Assembly: GCA_013399695.1 (NCBI GenBank)
Contig: VXAU01003749.1
Span: forward strand, 380,695 to 444,694
DNA length: 64,000 bases
From: Formicarius rufipectus
Taxonomy: Eukaryota; Chordata; Aves; Passeriformes; Formicariidae
Reading direction: 5' to 3'
Below, piece by piece: positions 1 through 12,024 of this stretch (position 1 is the first letter of the stretch; each line of letters starts with the position of its first letter). The translations under genes were made by a program, and so were the position numbers. The notes under the pieces were generated by a model. The model was given only the letters and a program-made list of their open reading frames with translations. It did no database searches and had not been told where the DNA came from.

Positions 1-300
1 TGGTGCTGGGGCTGCTTGGGCTCATCAATGTGTGTGAAATATCTGAAGTACAACAAGGACAGAGCCAGGTTTTTGCCAGTGGTGCCCAGGGAAGGGATCA
101 GAGACATTGCACAAGGTGGCACCTGAGATCCTCCCCCTGCACACCAGCAACCACTTCACTGGGAGGGCAACCAAACGCTGGCACAGGTTGCCGTGACAAC
201 TGGGGGAGACTCCATCCTTGGAGACATCCAAAAGTCACCTGGGCATGGCCCTGGGCAACCAGCCCTGGCTGACCTTGCTTCGAGCAGAGGGGGTGGACCA
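1..300 (+). mobile_element. CR1 LINE fragment, 3'-truncated
   Basis: Order of motifs matches the 3' region of avian CR1: GGACAGAGCCAGG, CCAGTGGTGCCCAGGGA, a CACAGGTTGCC-type block, CTTGGAGACATCCAAAAGTC and CCTGGGCAACCAGCCCTGG. It stops before the usual terminal block and has internal deletions. The left end is cut by the window. Sense relative to the plus strand, so antisense to DSCAM. Confidence 0.7.
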
Positions 301-2256
301 AGCAGTGCCCAGCTGTCCCTTCAAAGCTCAGCTGTTCTCTGAGGCCACAGGACTTTGCCAGCAGTGTGAAGGAGTTGGGAGACCCTCCTGCCAGCACGCA
401 GGGGGTCAGCCCTGGTCCTGCTGAGCTTGTGCTGGGCAGCAGCTGTGCCCGAGATGTGCTGTGCCTGCAGAAGGGGCTCTGCAGCACAGACACAGCACCT
501 TCCAGAGCTGTGGGGTGGTGGAAAACAGTTCCCATCTGGTGCCCCAGCTCTGCTGCCACATCCTGGAATGCAACTGCAGAGAGCTGAGGTGAGAAAGGCA
601 AAGGGTCACGGAGCATCTCTGTTATAAATAAATAAATAAGAACAAGAGAACAACTTAAAAAGTGCTGCAGGGGAGTATTTGCCACCCTCTGAGTGTGAGT
701 GTGCTCAAGAGGGAGGATCTATGACCTCTAAACCACTCAGCTGGGCACTGCTCTCCTCTTCACGGGCAAAGCTGTGGGTCTAGACAAAATCTCCTAGCCC
801 AGCCTCTGCCAAAGCAGTTTTGGTGTCTCCAGTCCAGAGAACACTCTGGGAGTCTTTGACCCAGCCCTGTGCACTGCTGCAATCAGATCTTCCTGCATAA
901 GAAAAGTGATCATGGAATTTTATCTCCGAAGCAGGGCTGGACACAGATCCTACTCCTACATATGAGTTAAATCCATGTTTAATTTGAAGGAATTCTCTTC
1001 CTGGTTGCAGTGGAATTCAGCACAGAATTGCTCACCAAAAAGGCATTGGGCAAGAAGTTCTGGTGCCACAAAGTGCTGTGGGTTGACACAGGCAGGAGAT
1101 TTTGGGGTGGTGTCTCTTTCCTTATTAGAAATGGCAGGGTTGGAAAACCATGAAGAGTTCACTCAGACAATCCTGCCCTGCCAGCGTGATAAAAAGGACC
1201 CCACAATGTTTTTGCTCTCAGGGAACACACCAGCCAGCACATGCCTGAACCAGAGGAGTGAGACAAGAGTGCTCCCAAGAAGAAAACAAAAAAAATTGCA
1301 CATTGACTCTTCTAATTCAAAGGCCATGACTGTCCACAGAGCAAAACCAGTGGTACTAATCTAGTCCTCAACAAATGATTATCCACAACTTAGAGCTGAC
1401 AATTACAAAAGCAGCAAGGGCAGGACAAGAACAGCTCCTTTTTATAAAGACTGGGGTGGAAATGGAGACGAGATGAAGATTTTTCAAATAAGCTGCTTTC
1501 TAGCAACTGAACTTTCAGCATTTATGGTCAGCAAACTCACCAAGTAAACAAAGTCTAAAATGGTCAGGGGATAGAAATAATCCAAGACATTTTAGCAATT
1601 GCACAATGCAGTGAACTGCACTTACGTAAAAGTTCTAACTCACAACTAATCCTTAGATTTAGTGGAGTGTTTTTCCCCTTTCTGCATAGATATGGAACAT
1701 ATTCATAGAGGAGTGAGAAGAATGGAGTGCATCAATATATGAATTTATGATAGTATTTTGATCACTGTAAGAATCACTCAGCATGAATATATCTGGGAAA
1801 AGTAATTTACCATAATAACTAAAACCAGAAATAATTTTGTTTTTTGGAAAAAGCAATGAGAAATGTATTTCTTGCCTGATGGAGAGGGAGGAAAGATGGA
1901 TTTTTAAATACAATAAAGATTGATCACAGAGGGGGAAAAAAAACGTATATTAGACACTAAAAGCCATTAAGCTAATTTACCCAATAAATTCAGGAAATTA
2001 AAATCCAGTATGCATCTGGTCTAATGAAAGCCAGGTATGAATTATTTCAAATTACACCTACATTTCAGATGCACATGCAATTTTAACCTTATTGAATCAC
2101 TAAGTGCAATTGTTTAAGGAATGTTCTCTGCTGACCTAAATAGATTTCTCTCAGCTCTCAGACAGAAGGATGAGGATGCAAGTGCAGGAGCACAGCATTC
2201 ATTTTCTTATGCTTTTTTTTTTCCTCTCCAGAAAACCTGTTTTCTCATGCCCTTAC
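1..2256 (-). other. DSCAM: DSCAM intron downstream of the last visible exon, partial
   Basis: Begins with a CR1 fragment (1-300). The remaining 2 kb shows no exon and no repeat I can name. The next tail exon is expected beyond the window edge. Confidence 0.75.
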
Positions 2257-2406
2257 TTGTTCCTGGCCGGGCATCAGAAACATCCACCAGTGGTCCTGTA
2301 GCTTGTGACACGGACTGGTAATGAACTGTGTGGGTGACAGTCAGTGACTTCTGCTTGGATGTCTCTCCAAAGTCAGCATCAGTGAGCAGAACTGTTGATC
2401 TGTCAT
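2257..2406 (-). CDS. DSCAM: DSCAM exon: cytoplasmic tail
   Basis: 150-nt phase 1-1 exon: two bases of Asp, then DRSTVLLTDADFGETSKQKS, LTVTHTVHYQSVSQATGPLV, DVSDARPGT and the first base of Asn. Acceptor is ATTTACAG|AT and donor ACAA|GTAAGG. It is followed in the intact gene by further tail exons, which must lie before position 1. The only clear change from the mammalian protein as I remember it is ETS for EAA in the middle, typical of a slowly evolving tail. Confidence 0.95.
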
Positions 2407-4813
2407 CTGTAAATAATAATAAAAAAATAACCCATCAGATAATGAGTAATGAATTTTGGGTTTGCCTTCCTAGGTCCTCAAGCTCATTTTCAGCTGGGCA
2501 CCACCATGGACAGAGGCAGCTGCCCCTTCCCTGCAGTACTGAGGGTGGCATTGAAGCCACCACAGCTTTGGTTGAAACTTAAAGTTCACACAAAACTAAA
2601 GAATAAGTGTGATTTTCCTCGTGGTTTCCCCTCAGAGATGTGCATCCGAGGCAGGCTATTCCACGTGCTCCCGAAAAAGCTGATTTGGGTGTCATTATTT
2701 TCATGCCCATTTCCTTCGTTCCCATCTTTTGGGCACTGCCCTCTTCCCCTTTCCTTTCCAGAGAGCTCAGGTGAGCTTTTCAACGACACATTCAACTCAT
2801 TTCTTTTCACTGCCACAATTTTGAATGTCCTCCCTGAAATCACCCGTGCCATGCCCAAAGGAGGTCGTTAGGTAATGCTGCTAATGAACCCTCTACCAGT
2901 CCCCTCTTCCTGCAGAGACAGGGCATTGCAGAAGGGATGGCCACCACCCAGCACTGCCTGTCCTGCAGCTGCAAAGGAAAGTGTAAGGTGAAGCCTGACC
3001 TTGGAAAGGAACCAAAAGGTGAGTACTAACCTTTCTTGCTGTATGGTTTTGCTTCTATTTCTTCCCTGTGGGGCAGGATATATTCCCCAGATTTCCACAC
3101 AGCCCTTGGTCTCTGCAGGAAACCAGTGCTAGGCAGCACTTGTTTTGTTATTTTTATTCTTTGTAACTATTTTTGTTTCAATTGTGATTTCTGTTTTTTT
3201 TTCTTTTCTCCAAAGAGGAATCTGGTCCGCTTGATAATGAATGGTTTAACAACAATAAATCTTTCACTGCCTTTGTTCTTTCAGAACAGCTATTTGGTGT
3301 GTTATCAGACTTTCTTTTGCATTCTTTACAGTTTTTTTATCCATTCAGAACAGCCGTAAAAGCCATGAGGATTCCCCACTGTGCTGTGCTATATAGATTT
3401 GTAATGTATTCTAAGGGGACTGGCAGCTGTAGGGTTTCTGGGTATTTACCAGTCAGCAGAGGTTGATCTGCTTCTTCTAAGCATTCCTGGTTTTTGTTTT
3501 GGTTTCCTTTTTAACTTGACAAGACACCATTAGTGCAAACAGCTCTGCACAATAACACAACCAGCATTTTTTACCCAAAGAAGGCCATAAATAGAATAAG
3601 CCTTATGAAGTCAAATCACTGTGTCTCTGGCAAATGATGAGCTCTCATTCAGGTTGGGAATAAAGCCTCTTGGCAGTAAACTCTGTCAAACACTGCCAAA
3701 ATCCCAGCTTTGGGATTTTTCCACCCAGCTTATTCGGGGTGCTGGGTGGAAAGCTGGCTGGTACCACGGCCACGATCGTATTGCTGCAGTTCAGGCACTA
3801 ATAGTATTTTCACTGTAACCCCCCCACTGCTCAGCAGCTGTAACTCAAGAGCTAAAGCTGTTCTTTAGGACGAAGGGCAGCCTTTGGGAAGCTCAAATCA
3901 TGATTTCAAAAGTCTGCATTTCAGGTGAAGCATCTCCTTTTCAAATGAGGAATGGGCATGGACAGGAGATGCAGAGATGCTGCTCTCAGCTTGCTGACTT
4001 TCCTCTCTGGCCATGCCATCCCTGGGATGCTGTTAATTCTCAGCCATCAAAAGCTTCTTTTACACAGAGTTTTACCCCAAAAAAGGAAAGTTAGACGTCT
4101 AAAAGACCAGCCAGGGTTGCCTTGCCACAGTGTGCATCCCTACAGTCAGAAGAGGTTGTAATTGTTTTCTGTTGGATTTCCAGACATCTTGTGTTTGAAT
4201 TATCTGGGAAAAATAACCCAACACCAAACAATTCTGTTTTTCATGACAGTTCAGCTGTGTGCCAGCCACATGAGAAACCTTGTTTTCTGTTGTATCAAAC
4301 AGTTTAGATTTAAATTTTTTGCATAGATACATGAAAGCTGAAAACTGATCAAAATGTTGAAATATCATTTGCTATGAACAGGTGGACACAATATGCAACA
4401 TGTAAGTTTTAGGAACTGGCTGCAGCAAATCTCTAAATCCTGAGACTGTAGTTTTAGAATTTCATTTTCCTTTTAAGCAATGCCACTGATCTAACTGCCT
4501 AGTCAGAGCCAAAAGAGAAATCAAAATGAAAATCATAAAACTGCCAGTCTTCAATTACATTTTCTTCAAGAGGCTCTTTCCAACAGCTTCATTTTCCTAA
4601 TGTCCTGCTTTATTTTAAATACTGTACTGAGATTACTCAAAGTGGGAAATGACTCAAAGAGGAGAATAAAAAAAAAATCAATTCAGTTTTCAAATTACTT
4701 TGTAGCTCTCTTTTTTTTCCATGATGTTTGCAGTGAGGAAATGATGTAGGGTAAAGAAATTCCACCTGAAAGTGCCTGTTACACTAACCAGGGAAAAGAA
4801 ATTCTGGTCTTAC
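2407..4813 (-). other. DSCAM: DSCAM intron between cytoplasmic-tail exons
   Basis: About 2.4 kb of AT-rich intron without any repeat or gene that I recognise. Confidence 0.8.
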
Positions 4814-4929
4814 CAATGGTCTCCATGGTGTCCCTCTCCTCAATCAGCAGCTGTGCCCTGGGAATGTCTATGTGCATCCTCAGTGTTTGCTGCTGCTTGT
4901 TCAGTGTATCTGATGTCCTGGTGTTCTTG
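4814..4929 (-). CDS. DSCAM: DSCAM exon: cytoplasmic tail
   Basis: 116-nt exon completing Ser and reading KNTRTSDTLNKQQQTLRM, HIDIPRAQLLIEERDTME, TI plus one base of Asp. Acceptor is TGTTTTCAG|C and donor ATTG|GTAAGA. The HIDIPR-QLLIE segment is shared by vertebrate DSCAM and DSCAML1 tails. RMHIDIPRAQLLIEE is the DSCAM form as I remember it. No catalytic domain is expected: the tail works through adaptor binding (known partners of the family include PAK-type kinases). Confidence 0.95.
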
Positions 4930-7724
4930 CTGAAAACAGAAGAGAATCGAACACTTTAACACTCAGCCTAAATGGAAAGATATTTGCAAACTTCCTCCTT
5001 CCTTTGAAAATCTGTCCAGCTCCAACGAAAACAGTGTCACCATAATCACCAAAACCACTCACAGGTCTTATTTTCCCCTCTTCAGAGCAAGTGCAGAGTA
5101 TTAATTTATTGCATGTGACAAGCTCTGAGATGAATGCACAGAGGAGAGAGTTGGGCTACTCTTTATCAGTAGGAATCCCCTGAAAACTTCATACAGTTTT
5201 CTTCAAGTGTTGTCACATCATGAAATGAGTGAAACCTTTTGGAAGATGGACCTTTCATTCCTCATGAATCTGAAGAAAGCAACAGGCAGCTGAACAAACA
5301 GGTTGGTAGGAAAACGATTTCTTGAGTTATTTCTAATTATTTTTTGTTAATATTTTCATTATTTTTCATTAGATAAGTCCCAAATATCACTTAAACTGAT
5401 AAATTAAAAAGTAAATTAATAAATAGGAATACTATTAATAGATTGCATAAAATAAATAAAGGGTTTAGTTCCATTGATGTTCCAAGACTTAAATTGCAAA
5501 TCCTGTTTATATTCATGGATTACATCTAATTGATTGTTGCAATATTCCAAAAAAGAACGTAAACCTATTATTCCATCATCAAGCAAATTGAAACAATTTC
5601 ATTTGAAAGTTTGTGTACCAGAAAATGACTTCTTAAACGAGCTGTCTTCTGAAGGAAAATGAAAATGCATAGTAAAACTGAGTGCTGCAGTCATTCCTTG
5701 CACCAAGAAAGCTTCAGATTGCACTGAAGCGCCAGGAACTTTCTGCCCTTTTAGCTGTAATTACGCTTTGGGTGAAATGCTTTATGCAGGGAGGCCGAGG
5801 AGGGTTAAGAGAAATCAGCCCACGGTGTGATCCAAGGGCTCCAACTTCAAAGAGCTTCCAAACCAAGTGGAGGCTCATTTTCTAGTCTAAAATAGCAGCA
5901 GATCACTCGGTTTAATTCTGCTTTGGCCATGAATTATTGTTGTTAATGGAATCAGTAGAGGACTATTAAGCTGCTTGATGATAAGCTCCTTCCTCGCCAG
6001 CGCAGCCCCGACGTAGCAGATTAATGCGTGTGTGATGAGCCCTCATCTCCAGGAAATGTGTGCTAATTTCCTGATGTGCCTTCGTGTGAGCAAGGCCTGA
6101 TTATCCCAGGTTTGGAGGTTCTCCTGGAGCTCTTTTTAGGAGGAATTTTCCAGTCATGTGGTCAGCGATTCTGTTCCACACCCAAGAGCGAGACCCACAG
6201 GGCAAGCAGGTTCTCCTCCCTGGCTGAGCCTCACCTTCTGGATCATCCTGCCCTCGTGGCCCCCACCATCAGTACTATCTATGCAGCTCAAACTTGAATG
6301 TCTCTGTCTTTTCCTGGGGGGTGAGGTGGTTCTGCTTCCATATGCTGAAATGCATTCAAACAGCCCACAACATTTAATCATCATGGAAGCAAAATATCAG
6401 CAGCGATACCCAAGGGCTCCCAGAATTTTCTCCATGTATTATCAGTGGATAATAGCAATCACAGTGTCTTATTAAGAACGTCGATTTTCAAAGACATATA
6501 GCGTTGTCAGATGCAGATAAATTCCACCCTGATGTTCTCAAAGTCTCTACATGGATTAGGTATCACTTTCCTGTTGGTTTCCACTCAAGTTGCTGAAATG
6601 TTAAAAGAATCAGAGACCAATATATTATCTAATGCCCCTGAAAAGTTGGACTTCTTTGAGCTTGTCCAGAATTGTAGAGCAAACCTATGATCAAGTAGAA
6701 AACTGAATTTTTGATGCCAAATTTCAATAATCCAATAGTTATAGGATACATGCAGTCAGATACATGTAGAATCTGTGCAGTGCAAAACTGAGTTGCACCC
6801 CTCTTCCCTCACTAGTCATGCAGGAGACAAAGGGATCAAATGAGACATTTTGGTCAGGGAATGCAGATCCCAGAATCCCAGTGAGAGTTAGAACCTCTTC
6901 TGCAGGATGAATGTTTTTTATTTCTATTATTGGAAAGTGCTCAACTGCATAGAACATATTGTTTGGATCCCCGGGAGCAAGAGGACAGTACCCCAGATTT
7001 GGAGTTACACTGCTCACCTGCCAAGAGGGAATTCCAAATTCCACTCTTGTCTCCATGGACAGCTTTATGCAAAATACATGGAAGGTCTTTCAAGGCAGAA
7101 CTGGAACCCAGGGCTCTCCATATGCAGGAATATTCCCTGCTGTGCGCCAGAGTTATGCCTTGCTTTGTGAGATCTCTCCTCCTCCCTGCTGGTCTAATTA
7201 ATTCCACTTTAGGCAGCACTACAGTGACATGGGGTGTCCAAACACTGAACAGGCACTTGGCAGGAGCAAGAGGGTTGCTGCTGATTAGGAGCCTGTCTCA
7301 TTCTGGCCCAAGGAATTTTGAATTCTTTTCTGCAGACCCCTCTAGCTCAACTTTCAAGTTATAAAAACCGAAAATGCCAACAGCAATAAAGTGGCTCTAG
7401 GACTTGGAAACGAGGCAAAGAGCTTCAGGCTTTCAATTTTGAAGTTTGGGACCCAAGTATTTTCTAACTCAGGACAATTCAGGTATTTTAACAGTCTGGT
7501 GGATGAGGACTCCAGTGACTAATTCTTTAAAGAAAGAAAATATATCTGCATCTATTTTTCTATATTTACAGATAGAAAATTCCCAAAATATAAGCATGCA
7601 CTATTCTTTACCTGTCAGACCTTGTAAGGATCTGTGTAGAATATAATTAATTCCCTCTGTTTCAAAGAATCTCTGAGCTCTAAATTGTTAGGGACTGAGA
7701 GCCTGTCTGGGGAATGAGTCATAA

Positions 7725-8125
7725 AATCATAGGATCATAAAATGGCTTGGGGTGGAAAAGGCATTGAGGATCATCCAGTTCCACCCCCTGCCATAGGCAG
7801 GGACACCTTCCACCAGTCCAGGCTGCTCAGAGCTCTGTCCAACCTGGCCTTGGACACTTCCAGGGATGGGGCAGCCACAGCTTCTCTGGGCAACCTCTTC
7901 CAGTGCCTTAGCACTGTTTGAGTTAAGAATTTCTTCTATATGTCTAATCTAAAGCTGTCCTCTGTCAGTTAAACCTATTGCCCCTTATCCTGTCACTATC
8001 TGCCCACGTAAAAAGTCCATTTCCCTCCTTTTTAAAAGCTCCTTTAAGGTACTGAAAGGCCTCAATGGGACCTCCCCAATGCCTTTTCCATACTGAACAA
8101 TCCCAGCTCTCTCAGCATTTGCTGC
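7725..8125 (-). mobile_element. CR1 LINE 3' fragment
   Basis: Starts with a degenerate ATCATAGGATCATAAAATGG end, then GTTCCACCCCCTGCCAT, GGCCTTGGACACTTCCAGGG and GGGGCAGCCACAGCTTCTCT, the reverse complement of the common avian CR1 3' end. Diverged (for example CTTAGCACTG where CCTCACCACC is usual), so an older copy. Confidence 0.9.
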
Positions 8126-9549
8126 AGTCATTTACTCTAATATCTGCTTTTGGCCACTACTTAAAACATGTACTTGGGTCTTTGGGTCTGACTGGGAACA
8201 GCTTTTGTGTCCAGTCTGTGGGGGAAGCACTTTGCACAAGGCATTTTGAAAGAGTGTATAGTTAACAAAATATCCCCTTTTAAGCTATCTTTCTGGATCT
8301 TTAATAGAGAAATATTTATTTGACTGAAAATATCTGTGTGCACAGAAGGTTAAACATGTCAAGCTAGTTATGTAAAGGGATTGATTATGATGCTCTGTAA
8401 ACTCAAAGTCCTTCTGGGTCCTTGGCAGAGAGTCAAGTCAACCCCACAGTTTCCTGACTGCCCAAGCTGGTTGTTATAAAAACACACGGGAAGCTAAATC
8501 TTTTAAGCAATCAGCCTGACAGAGAAATATTTGGGGAGAAACGATTTTTCACCTCACGTTCAAAGCTTAAAAGCTCCCTGAATTGCTAACGTGAGTCACA
8601 GTGAACTGCTCCAAGGAGCGTGGCTGGACTGCTGCTTTCACCCGAAATAGTCATAGAAAAAAAGCTGGGATTGTCCAACAGCAGGGATTTTTATTTGTGA
8701 GTCTTAGGTGTCCACAACAAGTTGTGCAGCTCCCTTTTAAGCTGCTGACTTCTGAGGCTTATCCTGCTCCACAGACATTTGACTTACACACCCAAAGCCA
8801 GCGACTTCCAAAGCACAGACTAAAAGCTCTGCTCTTAATCCACTTTCCACACGCTCATAAAAACCTCCTCCAATGGACAGACACACAAAGCCCTCTCCAC
8901 CCCTCACACCTTCCTACCAAGCAGGGAATCATCTTTGCTGCCCTCTCTCCAAATACCCCTGTTCTTAATATTTTTATTGCAGCAGATTTTTGGTGAAATC
9001 TAAAAGATATAAAAAATACAGAGCTCTATAATATATGACTGTTGCTTTGGAGAGGGTTTGTTATCCTTTGATTATTAATATGCTACATTTTCAGGAACAT
9101 CTAGTGATGGTGGATAGCTCTGCTTTGGTTGAAAGTACTCCACAGATTTATCACCAGAATTCCAAGTTCTGATGTGTCTGCAAATGCAGGCCTATATCCC
9201 CTGCTTCCTCTGAAATTATGGTTTAATAGTCATTTGCCTTTATTCACAGTTCTAGAAAAGAAATATAAAATCAGACTACTTAATAAAGACAAATGTATTT
9301 GTTAATAAATAAGATGAGAGAAACTGGCTTGATGATCATATTTTGATGCTGGTGAAAGGAAAAGCAAAATGAAATGGTGACAGATGAGTTACCTTGAAAA
9401 GCAGCTCTGAGCTAAAGCCTGAGAAGGGACCTGGCTACTCTCTGAGCACATCAGCCAGAGAGGAAAAAGTTCTTTAATATGAAGGTCACCAAAGGAGAAA
9501 GTGGATCAAACCTGGTCACTTGTGTTGGCAGTTTGATGAAATTTTCTAA

Positions 9550-9554
9550 GTGCC
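9550..9554. repeat. Target-site duplication GTGCC, left
   Basis: Matches 10289-10293 exactly and directly abuts the TG start of the LTR at 9555. Confidence 0.85.
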
Positions 9555-10288
9555 TGTCCTGGTTATGGTAGCCAGGACCAGTTTGTCACTGGGTGGGTGT
9601 GTGTTCTGGACCCTCTGTGTCATTTTTCTCATGAACTGCTCCCCATGGACCATTGGCAGCAGCTGCCCAGGGCACACCCCACCCCTCAGGGCACAGGGGG
9701 GGGGTTTGGGAACTCCTGGGGGATGAGGAAGTGTTCCTGTCTGCACATCAATCACTCAGGTGGGAGAACTCCCCTCCAGGGAGCCACCAGCACCTTCACA
9801 CCCACCTGAGGGGTCATGTCTGCTCAGGGGCCAGCAGGGAGGCCAAAAATATGCCCTGATTGACCTCACAGAGTAAATCACCCCTTGGGAAACTCCCCAC
9901 CCTGGGGGAGGGACTGGGCGTTCCCATCTGAGCCCAAGCAGAGATAAGCTGGGGTTTTGAGACTGGGACCACTGGTGGGATCCAGAGGAGGAGCAGAGCC
10001 TCAACAGGACTGAGACCGCCACGGGACTGCAACCATCATTGTCACCAGCAGGTTTCTTCCTTTCTTTTTACTTTGAACTCAGAGGGGCCCCCGTGGTGCT
10101 CAGCACAGGGGTTGGTGAGCTCCATCCTGCTCGTGCCCCACTGGGCTGGGCTGCACAGCTGCTTTTGGGGGTCACACGGATTTTCCTTCTGTCTCAGTGT
10201 ATTTTGTGACATTTTATTAAATTGTTATTCTGACTTGTAATCCCATTCTGAGTTGGATTCATTTCTCCTGCCAGTTTAAAACAGCACA
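9555..10288 (+). mobile_element. Solo LTR of an endogenous retrovirus, family A copy 1
   Basis: 734-bp element starting TGTCCTGGTTATGGTAGCCA and ending CAGCACA, flanked by a perfect 5-bp duplication GTGCC at 9550-9554 and 10289-10293. TG...CA ends with a 5-bp target duplication are the mark of LTR integration, and 5 bp is typical of ERVL-like elements. No internal gag or pol sequence is present, so it is a recombined solo LTR. An ATTAAA signal at 10216-10221 suggests plus-strand orientation, antisense to DSCAM. Two relatives lie at 12025 and 18405. Confidence 0.9.
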
Positions 10289-10293
10289 GTGCC
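10289..10293. repeat. Target-site duplication GTGCC, right
   Basis: Directly follows the CA end of the LTR at 10288 and matches 9550-9554. Confidence 0.85.
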
Positions 10294-11519
10294 AGAGGAG
10301 TGAGACTCTGGAACAGCCTTGCAGAGGAGACCACGAGCCTTGTGAAGCCAACCAGGGTGAAGCCACCCAGTTTTGTAGGCTTGTCACCAGTGGTGGCCAC
10401 TGGGATGGAATATCTCCATGCAGGAGTTTCAGCCAGGCCATGCTGGGCTCCTTAAGGGAACAGACCTGCTGGACATGCTAATCTGTGCTGTTCTCTGTGA
10501 CACCAGAGCCACCAGCAGTTCCTGGAGCTGCTGAGACCCCCAGTCTGCTGCTTGCAGGGCTTTCTGAGGGGCAGACAGGGACGGGAGGACCTGACCTGCG
10601 TGACCAGTCTCCTTAAAATCCGTGGGCTTTTCCAGATGTACATGCAGACTGATGGCATAAAGCTGAATTTCCACTAAACCCATCTGTCACCATGTCTTTA
10701 GTGAGTATATTCTTACAACAGGATGTGAAGTTTATCACATCTGAGGAAGTTTAGAGTACGGTTTGTTTGGCAAAATATCTGTGACATCCTCAAATTTGTT
10801 ACTCAAATATAAAAATATTTTCCAGCAAGCCAAAATTCATTTGAACTTAAAAACGATCCCTCGGCGAGCCCAGTTTCAAATCTCTGCAGCAGTTCTGAAG
10901 TTCAATATTTTCCCCAGACAAAACCATAAACACTGAAGATATGAAATTTCCATCTTTGAAAGAACTGTGGTGCCAGAATAGTCATTATGATGCAATTCAA
11001 CAACTGAATTAGATTTCTGAATGCTGAGCTGATGGAACAGAACTGAAAAATAATAAATGGATTTACCTGCTCTTTTATACCTTTGGGTATAAGCAGCCAA
11101 CAATAGTGAATTACATAAACATAGCTGGAAAGTTTAGAGATATTCACATCCAGAAGTGTATTGCCTTTAATCAGATGATCTCTGAAGAGCAATTACTTTG
11201 ATACATATTATGAAAGTTTTTTTTGGAATAGGAAAAAATGTCCAAATGGACCTATATAGCTTCTATAACTTAACATACTAACAAAAGTTCTCAAGATTTT
11301 ATCATTGTATTCCCTCACAGACACTGTCCACAAATTGTCTTCTTTGTCCCATTTCTAACCATCAAGTGTCCTAGTCCTTAACAAAGTCATATGTGTGTTT
11401 TGAAAAGGAGTTTAGGAATAGAAAGTTGACATCTCCATTTGTCCCTCTAATTGTCTTTAAATATGATGCTATAAATGACAGACATTTTTCAATTAAAAAA
11501 AAATTAAATCTATTCTTAC

Positions 11520-11550
11520 CTCATTAGCATTTCAGCCAAACTCTTTGCAT
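11520..11550 (-). CDS. DSCAM: DSCAM 31-nt exon, proximal cytoplasmic tail
   Basis: Very short exon: two bases completing Asp, then AKSLAEMLM and two bases of Ser. Together with its neighbours it reads RLRDAKSLAEMLMSKNTR, which matches the juxtamembrane cytoplasmic sequence I remember for DSCAM. Acceptor is TTCTTCTAG|AT and donor ATGAG|GTAAGA, a near-perfect donor. It is isolated between introns of about 7.6 and 6.6 kb. Its length is not a multiple of three, so joining the flanking exons directly shifts the frame and meets TGA after nine codons of the next exon. It is too short to be found by ORF scanning. Confidence 0.93.
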
Positions 11551-11864
11551 CTAGAAGAAAATAGAACAAATGTCATCACAAATGAAAATCTGATAGATTC
11601 ATTATTATGAAGTTGGTGATTTGAATCAGCCATGTGTGAGACCACTGCTGTTTCTCAGATCAGTGGCAAGAATAAAATAGTCTCCAAAAGACCCTATTTT
11701 TGCTGAAATTGCCTTTCAGCCCCAAAGAGCCCAATTAGTTCCTCAGTGTCTCAAAAAATGCTTAGAGAGGTACAAACTACCATTGGCTTAACTGGAACAA
11801 ACTCCATGAACATATTAGAAGTACAGTTTAACAAGTAGCAAAGATTTTTGTTCAATTCCAGAAC

Positions 11865-12024
11865 CATTTGGACTGGAAAAGCCCCCCCAGCCCACAGAGC
11901 CCACCCTGTGATGCCCACCTTGTCCCCCAGCCCAGAGCTCTGAGTGCCACGGCCAGTCCTGCCTTGGGCACCTCCAGGGCTGGGCACTCCAAACCTCCCT
12001 GGGCAGCCCCTTCCATTGCCTGAC
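11865..12024 (-). mobile_element. CR1 LINE fragment, left part, split by an LTR
   Basis: Carries CTTGGGCACCTCCAGGGCTG, CCTCCCTGGGCAGCCCCTTC and CATTGCCTGAC in reverse-complement CR1 order. It continues beyond the LTR at 13016 as CTGACCACCCTTTCCATGGA, so the two pieces were one element. Only a short remnant of the CR1 3' terminus is visible at the left edge. Confidence 0.85.

Larger units (their letters stand above)
4930..11519 (-). other. DSCAM: DSCAM intron after the 31-nt exon
   Basis: About 6.6 kb, with a minus-strand CR1 (7725-8125) and a family A solo LTR (9555-10288). The stretch 5690-6130 is non-repetitive, somewhat CpG-containing and rich in TAAT-type motifs. Nothing else recognised. 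Confidence 0.8.
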
